A stretch of DNA of 64,000 bases, from contig WHUA01000014.1 of the NCBI GenBank assembly GCA_009377445.1, forward strand, positions 1 through 64,000. Direction: 5' to 3'. Shown piece by piece: positions 58,736-64,000 of this stretch. A program made the translations under genes and the position numbers. The DNA comes from Alphaproteobacteria bacterium. Its GTDB lineage: Bacteria > Pseudomonadota > Alphaproteobacteria > UBA8366. The notes beneath the pieces are model-generated. The model had not been told where the DNA came from. It did no database searches and saw nothing but the letters and a program-made list of their open reading frames with translations. How positions within the stretch are numbered: position 1 is the first letter of the stretch; each line of letters starts with the position of its first letter.

Positions 58736-59995
58736 CTAACCAGCAAGCATACTGGCTATGTCGGAAAATGCTGGCAACTTTTCGGATGGCCCCACCGCCG
58801 CGACGGTGGGCGTTCCGGTAAAAATACGGCTCGCGACGCGCATGATCGCTTCGCTGTCGACCGCCTCGATCCGCCGTACCTGCTCCTCGATCGGGATGGG
58901 CGCGCCGAAGACGAGCGTCTGCTGGCCGAGCTGGTCGCAGCGCGAGCCGGTCGACTCCAGCGACATCAGCGTGCCCGCCTTGAGCTGATTGCGCGTACGG
59001 CAAATCTCCGTCTCCCGGAGCGAGCCCGGCAGCCGGCGGATTTCCTTGCAGATGGCTTCCACGAGCTCGGCCGCCTCGCCGGCCCCGGTTCCGGCATAGA
59101 TCCCGAACAGGCCGCTGTCCGCATAGTAGGAGGCGAAGGAATAAATCGAATAGACCAGGCCGCGCCGCTCGCGGATCTCCTGGAACAGTCGCGACGACAT
59201 GCCGCCGCCGAGCAGCGTCGTCAGCGCCGTCGCGGCGTAGAAGTCTTCGTCGTCATAGGGAACGCCGGCAAAACCGAGCACGAGATGAAGCTGCTCGAGG
59301 TCGCGTGCGTCGCGATAATCGCCGCCGGCGTATTGCGCCCGTTCGCAGACGATGCCGCCATTGCTGGACCGTCCGCCGAACAGCGCCTGCGCCCGCTCCA
59401 CAAGCGCGTCGTGGTCGACCCGGCCCGCGGCGGCCAGCACCATGCGGTCGCTCGAATACGCATTGTGCATATAGTCGGTGATCGCCCCGCGCGACATGCC
59501 GCTCACGACCTTCGGGCAGCCGAGCACCGGACGGCCGAGCGCCTGGTCGGGAAATGCGACGGACTGGAAATAATCGAAGATCAGGTCGTCGGGCGTGTCG
59601 TGCGCCTGCCCGATCTCCTGCAGGACCACGGCGCATTCGCGCCGCAGCTCCTCCTCGTCGAAGGTCGCGTTCTGGAGAATATCGGCGACGAGATCGAGCG
59701 CGAGGTCGACGTCTTCCTTCAGCACCTTCGCGTAATAGACCGTGCTCTCGCGGCCGGTATAGGCGTTGAGATGACCGCCGACCGCTTCGATCTGCTCGGC
59801 GATGTCGGTAGCGCTGCGCGTCTCCGTCCCCTTGAAGGCCATGTGCTCAAGCAGGTGCGCGACCCCGTTCACCTCCGCCGTCTCGTTCCGGGTTCCGGCC
59901 CCGACCCACACGCCGACCGACGCGGTCTCCACGGCCGGCATGTGATGCGTCACGACGCGGATCCCGTTGTTCAGCGTGGTGAGCCGGCTGGTCAT
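58736..59995 (-). CDS. M16 family zinc metallopeptidase
   Basis: A 419-residue pitrilysin-type protease related to mitochondrial processing peptidase beta. The inverted zinc motif HLLEH (HxxEH) is in GVAHLLEHMAFKGT, with the distal glutamate in the LRRECAVVLQEI region. It probably degrades peptides. The ATG overlaps the thrC stop by 4 bp (ATGA). Confidence 0.94.
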   Translation of the reverse strand: MTSRLTTLNNGIRVVTHHMPAVETASVGVWVGAGTRNETAEVNGVAHLLEHMAFKGTETRSATDIAEQIEAVGGHLNAYTGRESTVYYAKVLKEDVDLALDLVADILQNATFDEEELRRECAVVLQEIGQAHDTPDDLIFDYFQSVAFPDQALGRPVLGCPKVVSGMSRGAITDYMHNAYSSDRMVLAAAGRVDHDALVERAQALFGGRSSNGGIVCERAQYAGGDYRDARDLEQLHLVLGFAGVPYDDEDFYAATALTTLLGGGMSSRLFQEIRERRGLVYSIYSFASYYADSGLFGIYAGTGAGEAAELVEAICKEIRRLPGSLRETEICRTRNQLKAGTLMSLESTGSRCDQLGQQTLVFGAPIPIEEQVRRIEAVDSEAIMRVASRIFTGTPTVAAVGPSEKLPAFSDIASMLAG

Positions 59996-61398
59996 GCGGC
60001 GCCCCGCAGGCCCACATGCTGGCGGATGAAGCCGCTGACCGCCGCCAGATCGTTCGGCAAGACGGTGATGCGCTCCTCGCGCTCGTAGAGATCCGCAAGA
60101 CGGCCCGGCAGATCGGGCCGGATGCCGGTTGCGGCTTCGACCGCGTCCGGGAACTTCGCGGCATGCGCGGTCGCAAGCGCGACCATCGGAACGGACGCGT
60201 CGCCGCGCCGCGCGCGCGCCGCGTCGATGCCGACGGCGGTATGGGGATCGATCAGCTCGCCGGTCTCGGCGAACACGTCGGCGATGACGCGCCTGGTGCG
60301 CTCGTCGTCGACGCGGTGGCCATGGAACAAACCGGACACGTTGCGCCATTGCGCATTGTCGATCGTCAGGCGGCCCGACTTACGGAAATCGGTCATCGCG
60401 CGCGTCAGCGCGGCGCCGTCGCGGGCGAGCATATCGAACAGCAGCCGCTCGAAATTGCTCGAAACCTGAATGTCCATGCTGGGCGACAAGGTCGGCTGGA
60501 CCTCGGCGACGGACATGTCGTTGCGCTCGAAAAAGCGGTACAGGATGTCGTTGCGGTTCGACGCGACGACGAAGCTCTCGACAGGAAGACCCATCGCATG
60601 CGCGGCGTATCCGGCGAAGACATTGCCGAAATTTCCGCTCGGGACGGAGAAGCTCACCGTCCGGTCGGGCGCGCCAAGCGACAGTCCCGCGTGGAAATAA
60701 TAGACGATCTGGGCCATGATGCGCGCCCAGTTGATCGAATTGACCGCCGAAAGGCGCAATTCCCGGCGCAGGGCGTTGTCGTTGAACATCGCCTTCAGCA
60801 AGTCCTGGCAATCGTCGAAGGTGCCTTCGATCGCGATGGTGCGGACGTTCGCGGACGCCACCGTCGTCATCTGGCGGCGCTGCACCTCGGACACCCGCTC
60901 GTGCGGATAGAGGATGAAGACCTCGATCGAATCGCGGTCGCGACAGGCCTCGATGGCGGCCGAGCCGGTATCCCCGGACGTCGCGCCGACGATGGTGATC
61001 CGCTCGCCGCGTTTCTTGAGCACATGATCGAACAGCCGGCCGAGGAGCTGCATCGCCACGTCCTTGAAGGCCAGCGTCGGGCCGTGGAACAGCTCCTGGA
61101 CCCACAGGTTGGCGTCATGCTGGCGCAGCGGCGCGACCGCCCGGTGGCCGAAGTCGCCATAGGCGTCCCGGACGAGGCGGGCAAAATCGGCTTCCCCGAT
61201 CCGCCCCCCGACGAGCGGCGACATCACGCGCATCGCCAGCTCCGGATAGGACAGCCCCCGCATCGAGCGCATCTCGTCGGCGCTGAATCGCGGCCACGCC
61301 TCGGGCACGTACAGGCCGCCGTCGACCGCGAGGCCGGCGAGCAGTACGTCGTCGAAGGCGAGCGCGGGCGCTTTTCCGCGGGTGCTTATATAGCGCAA
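59992..61398 (-). CDS. thrC: threonine synthase
   Basis: ThrC converts O-phosphohomoserine to threonine. The 468-residue PLP enzyme has the N-terminal RYISTRGKAPALAFDDVLL, the PLP lysine K112 in HGPTLAFKDVAMQ, and VGATSGDTGSAAIEACRD. The start is the TTG at 61398, with GGGAGAG about 9 bases upstream; longer frames to 61626 are not supported. It works with thrB at 55.2 kb. Confidence 0.95.
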   Translation of the reverse strand: MRYISTRGKAPALAFDDVLLAGLAVDGGLYVPEAWPRFSADEMRSMRGLSYPELAMRVMSPLVGGRIGEADFARLVRDAYGDFGHRAVAPLRQHDANLWVQELFHGPTLAFKDVAMQLLGRLFDHVLKKRGERITIVGATSGDTGSAAIEACRDRDSIEVFILYPHERVSEVQRRQMTTVASANVRTIAIEGTFDDCQDLLKAMFNDNALRRELRLSAVNSINWARIMAQIVYYFHAGLSLGAPDRTVSFSVPSGNFGNVFAGYAAHAMGLPVESFVVASNRNDILYRFFERNDMSVAEVQPTLSPSMDIQVSSNFERLLFDMLARDGAALTRAMTDFRKSGRLTIDNAQWRNVSGLFHGHRVDDERTRRVIADVFAETGELIDPHTAVGIDAARARRGDASVPMVALATAHAAKFPDAVEAATGIRPDLPGRLADLYEREERITVLPNDLAAVSGFIRQHVGLRGAA

Positions 61399-61493
61399 GG
61401 GCGATCTCTCCCGTAGGAAGGTTTCGTACCCTAGCCTCGCAGCGTAGGCCGGGCAAGCATAGGAGACGGGGGGCGCCAAGCCCGGTCCCCGCC

Positions 61494-63014
61494 TCACCCG
61501 CCGAGATAGCGGCGGCGCAGATGGGCCTTGAACGCGGCGGCGCCGAGCGGCCGGCCGGTCGCCTCCGCCAGCAGCGTGTCGGTCGAAAGCCGCGAGCCGT
61601 GCTCGTGGACCTGACGCCGGAGCCAAGCCATCAGCGGCGAGAAGTCGCCCTCAGCGAGAGAGGGCAGGATCGATGGCTCGGCGGTCGTCGCTGCGTCGAA
61701 TATCTGCGCCGCCGCGAGCGCGCCCAGCGTGTAGGTCGGGAAGTATCCCCACGAGCCGGAATACCAGTGGATATCCTGCAAACAGCCCAGCCTGTCATTC
61801 GGCGGCGTGATGCCGAGCAGCCGCTGCATGCCGTCGTTCCAAGCGCCCGGAAGATCCGCGAGCGCGAGGCCGCCGGAAAGCAGCGCGAGCTCGAGCCGGT
61901 AGCGCAATATGACATGCGCCGGATAGGTCACCTCGTCCGCATCGACCCGGATGTGGCCGGGCTCGACGCGAATAGCCAGGCGGTGAAGATTCTCCGTCTC
62001 CCAGGCGGGCCCGGCGCCGCCGAACGCCCGGCGCAGGCGCGACGCCGCCCATTCGTAGAATTCGCGCGATCGGCAAGCCTGCATCTCGACGAGCAGGGAT
62101 TGGCTTTCATGCATGACCATTCCGCGCGCACGGCCGACCGGCTGGTAGCGCCAGTCGGCGGGACGGCCCCGCTCGTACATGGCATGGCCCGTCTCGTGCA
62201 GGACCGACATCAGGCCGTCGTTGAAGTCGTCCTCGCGGTACCGCACGGTGATGCGGGTATCCTCCGGCACGCCGCTGGAGAAGGGATGCGCGCTTTCGTC
62301 CACCCGCGCGCTGTCGAAATCGAGCCCGACGGCCATTGCCATTTCGCGGCAGAGGGCGCGCTGGACCTCGATGTCGAACGGGCCCTCGGGCGGCACCGGC
62401 GCGCCGGCCCGGTCCTGATGCGCCAGAACGTCGTCGAGGAAGGCCGGGAGGAAGGCCGCGAGATCGGCGAACAACACATCGATCGCCGCCGTATTGCCGC
62501 ACGGCTCGTATTCCGACAGCAGGGCGTCGTATGGCGAGCAGCCGAGCGATTCGCCGAGCGCCGCCGCAGCCTCGCGCGTGAGATCCAGGACCTCCCCGAG
62601 GTTTTTCCGCACGGCGGCGAAATCGCTGTTCCGCCGCGCTTCCCGCCAGACCACTTCGCAGAGCGAGCTTGCCCGGCTGCGCGCGGCGACCAGATCCTCC
62701 GGCACGCCCGCCGCATGGCCGGCGAGACGCCGCATCTCGCGAAGATTGGCCGCCTGCCATGGCCCGAGAGCGGCGGCTCCGGCTTCGGCATCGCCCAGGA
62801 GCCCTGCCATATCCGGCGCCGTGAGCCGCTCGTGCCGCATTACCTCGAGGCGCGCCAACTGCTCGGACCGGGCCTCCGCGCCACGCGGCGGCATCATCGT
62901 CGCCTGGTCCCAATGCAGCATCCGGATCGTGTCGCCGAGCACGGAGATATCGTGGAATCGCCGCTCCAGTCGGCTATAGGCCTCGGGCAGGTTGGGAATG
63001 GCGGCGCGCGGCAA
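61494..63014 (-). CDS. M32 family carboxypeptidase (Taq-type)
   Basis: A 506-residue zinc carboxypeptidase of family M32. The metal site is HETGH in MSVLHETGHAMYERG, with the downstream glutamate in MHESQSLLVEMQ. Other family segments are MLHWDQATMMPPRGAEARSEQ and the late DIHWYSGSWGYFPTYTLG. The TTG start at 63014 has GGAGGA 5 bases upstream. Confidence 0.94.
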   Translation of the reverse strand: MPRAAIPNLPEAYSRLERRFHDISVLGDTIRMLHWDQATMMPPRGAEARSEQLARLEVMRHERLTAPDMAGLLGDAEAGAAALGPWQAANLREMRRLAGHAAGVPEDLVAARSRASSLCEVVWREARRNSDFAAVRKNLGEVLDLTREAAAALGESLGCSPYDALLSEYEPCGNTAAIDVLFADLAAFLPAFLDDVLAHQDRAGAPVPPEGPFDIEVQRALCREMAMAVGLDFDSARVDESAHPFSSGVPEDTRITVRYREDDFNDGLMSVLHETGHAMYERGRPADWRYQPVGRARGMVMHESQSLLVEMQACRSREFYEWAASRLRRAFGGAGPAWETENLHRLAIRVEPGHIRVDADEVTYPAHVILRYRLELALLSGGLALADLPGAWNDGMQRLLGITPPNDRLGCLQDIHWYSGSWGYFPTYTLGALAAAQIFDAATTAEPSILPSLAEGDFSPLMAWLRRQVHEHGSRLSTDTLLAEATGRPLGAAAFKAHLRRRYLGG

Positions 63015-63026
63015 CGGCTCCTCCGG

Positions 63027-63731
63027 TCAGGCCTTTTGGCGGTGATAGACGATGTAAATCACCAGCAATGCGATCGCCATGCCATACCAGGTTATCGCAT
63101 ATGCCAGGTGGTCGTTGCGGAGGTCGAGCCGCCATTGCCCGCCTTTGGGGAATCCGCCCGGCAGCGACGCGGCGTCCGAGACGATGTAATAGCGCGGGCG
63201 GAGATCGACGCCGGCCGCATTCGACATTGCCGCCGTATCGACGAAGTACCAGGCATTCTTCGCCGGATCGTTTTCCGGAACGAAGTAGCCCTTCTTCTTC
63301 TGCAGGCGGACGATGCCGTCGACCGTGACCGGACCGGCCACCTGGCCGCCCTGGCGGGTCGCCGGGTCGCGCCCCTCGAAGGGGACCCAGCCGCGGTCGA
63401 CCAGGATCGCCGCGCCGCCGCCGTCGGGGACCAGCGGCGCCAGGATGTGGAGGCCAGGGGTCCCGCTCAAAGCGCGCCCGATGAGATAGAGCTCCCGGTC
63501 ATGGCGGAAGGCGCCCGTGACGCGCACCCGCTGGAACTCGAAGGCGGCCAGGTCGGCGCCCTCGGCGGGCGGCGCAACCGGGGCGCCGACCGACCGGGTC
63601 TGCAGTTTGTCGATGAGGTCCTGTTTCCATTCGAGGCGCTGGAGCTGCCACGTGCCGAGAGCGACCAGCGCCGCCAGCGCGGGAACCGTGAAGAGTGTCG
63701 GCCACAGGGTCGGACGGAAAGCCAACGGCAT
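63027..63731 (-). CDS. SURF1 family cytochrome oxidase assembly protein
   Basis: SURF1 helps insert heme a into cytochrome c oxidase. The 234-residue protein has one membrane span at each end (LFTVPALAALVALGTWQLQR and AITWYGMAIALLVIYIVYH) and the conserved ILVDRGWVPFE and WYFVDTAAMS between them. It lies after a DUF983 gene, consistent with the end of a cytochrome oxidase operon beyond the window. Confidence 0.93.
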   Translation of the reverse strand: MPLAFRPTLWPTLFTVPALAALVALGTWQLQRLEWKQDLIDKLQTRSVGAPVAPPAEGADLAAFEFQRVRVTGAFRHDRELYLIGRALSGTPGLHILAPLVPDGGGAAILVDRGWVPFEGRDPATRQGGQVAGPVTVDGIVRLQKKKGYFVPENDPAKNAWYFVDTAAMSNAAGVDLRPRYYIVSDAASLPGGFPKGGQWRLDLRNDHLAYAITWYGMAIALLVIYIVYHRQKA

Positions 63732-63734
63732 GTC

Positions 63735-64000
63735 CTATTCTTCGAATGTCTTCTGGCCGGCATCGCCGGCGCGATGGCGGTACTGCAATGCGATCAGCGT
63801 CGCCTTGAACGGACGGAGCAACGCGAGCGACCCACCCAGGATCGCCGGCCCCCACAGGACCATGTGCACCCAATAGGGCGGCGAGAAGGTGAACTCGACC
63901 CAGAAGGCCAGCGCCACGACGATCGGCCCCACCACGAACATGATGAAGACGGCGGGACCGTCGCCGCTGTCGGCGGACTTCAAGCCGAGGCCGCAAGCCG
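63735..64000 (-). CDS. DUF983 protein, 5' part beyond window edge
   Basis: The frame is open at the right edge. The visible 87 residues begin ACGLGLKSADSGDGPAVF, where ACG is probably the end of the N-terminal zinc-binding CxxC region of DUF983. Two membrane helices follow (FIMFVVGPIVVALAFWVEF; VHMVLWGPAILGGSLALL) and the tail LIALQYRHRAGD. DUF983 genes commonly sit between ctaE and surf1. It is 3 bp from SURF1. Confidence 0.8.
   Translation of the reverse strand, partial: ACGLGLKSADSGDGPAVFIMFVVGPIVVALAFWVEFTFSPPYWVHMVLWGPAILGGSLALLRPFKATLIALQYRHRAGDAGQKTFEE

Noticed and set aside
1..64000. CRISPR array or prophage
   Set aside because: No regularly spaced repeats and no phage structural, integrase or lysis genes were seen. 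The only mobile-element signals are the IS1595-type transposon, the tRNA-flanked hicAB segment and the composite repeats.

Overview
The window looks like a chromosomal segment from a GC-rich alphaproteobacterium, probably Rhodospirillales-like. The evidence is a CcrM-type GANTC methyltransferase, an alphaproteobacterial LexA box (GTTC-N7-GTTC), an F0 ATP synthase operon with separate b' and b subunits, type II homoserine kinase next to rnhA, the ETF-QO/UDG/slt block, and thrC next to an M16 peptidase. The genus cannot be named from sequence alone.

Layout. 1-3.5 kb: outer-membrane porin with a lipoprotein cut by the left edge, an AT-rich leader, msrB and a cupin-4 oxygenase. 3.5-7.8 kb: divergent biotin locus (bioB-bioA leftward, bioF-bioD rightward). 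7.8-18.8 kb: accessory acyl-CoA and oxygenase genes (two CaiB/BaiF CoA-transferases, one a fused two-domain form; two crotonases lacking hydratase residues; a PhyH and a TauD dioxygenase; a VOC protein; a LysR regulator), interrupted by a RES-Xre toxin-antitoxin pair. 18.9-23.2 kb: a Fic protein and a tctCBA tripartite tricarboxylate transporter. 23.6-24.45 kb: a hicAB module whose toxin gene carries a nonsense codon, lying between the 3' end of tRNA-Gln and a 16-bp copy of that end. 24.5-33.9 kb: core genes (ispE, TPR lipoprotein, ETF-QO, family-4 UDG, slt, moaB, two glycosyltransferase genes).

34.04-36.5 kb is a complete IS1595-family transposon. It has 25-bp imperfect inverted repeats, a perfect 8-bp target duplication, a transposase and a two-gene AT-richer passenger operon of unknown function. 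It ends at the -35 box of a LexA-box promoter that drives a radical SAM gene. 36.5-46.8 kb: radical SAM protein, KefB-like antiporter, rnhB, ccrM, mutY, DUF721, DsbA-like lipoprotein and smc. 46.9-49.4 kb: atpI-B-E-F'-F. 49.4-54.1 kb: gcvT-gcvH-gcvP behind a tandem glycine riboswitch. 54.2-64 kb: small lipoprotein, CDGSH protein, thrB-rnhA, peroxiredoxin, yqgE, GNAT, M16 peptidase, thrC, M32 carboxypeptidase, SURF1 and a DUF983 gene cut by the right edge.

The most unusual items are the passenger-bearing transposon and its duplicated-module protein, the tRNA-flanked hicAB remnant, and a composite double-hairpin repeat present in two near-identical inverted copies 12 kb apart. Many gene pairs share 4-bp start/stop overlaps (ATGA, GTGA, TTGA), which suggests widespread translational coupling.
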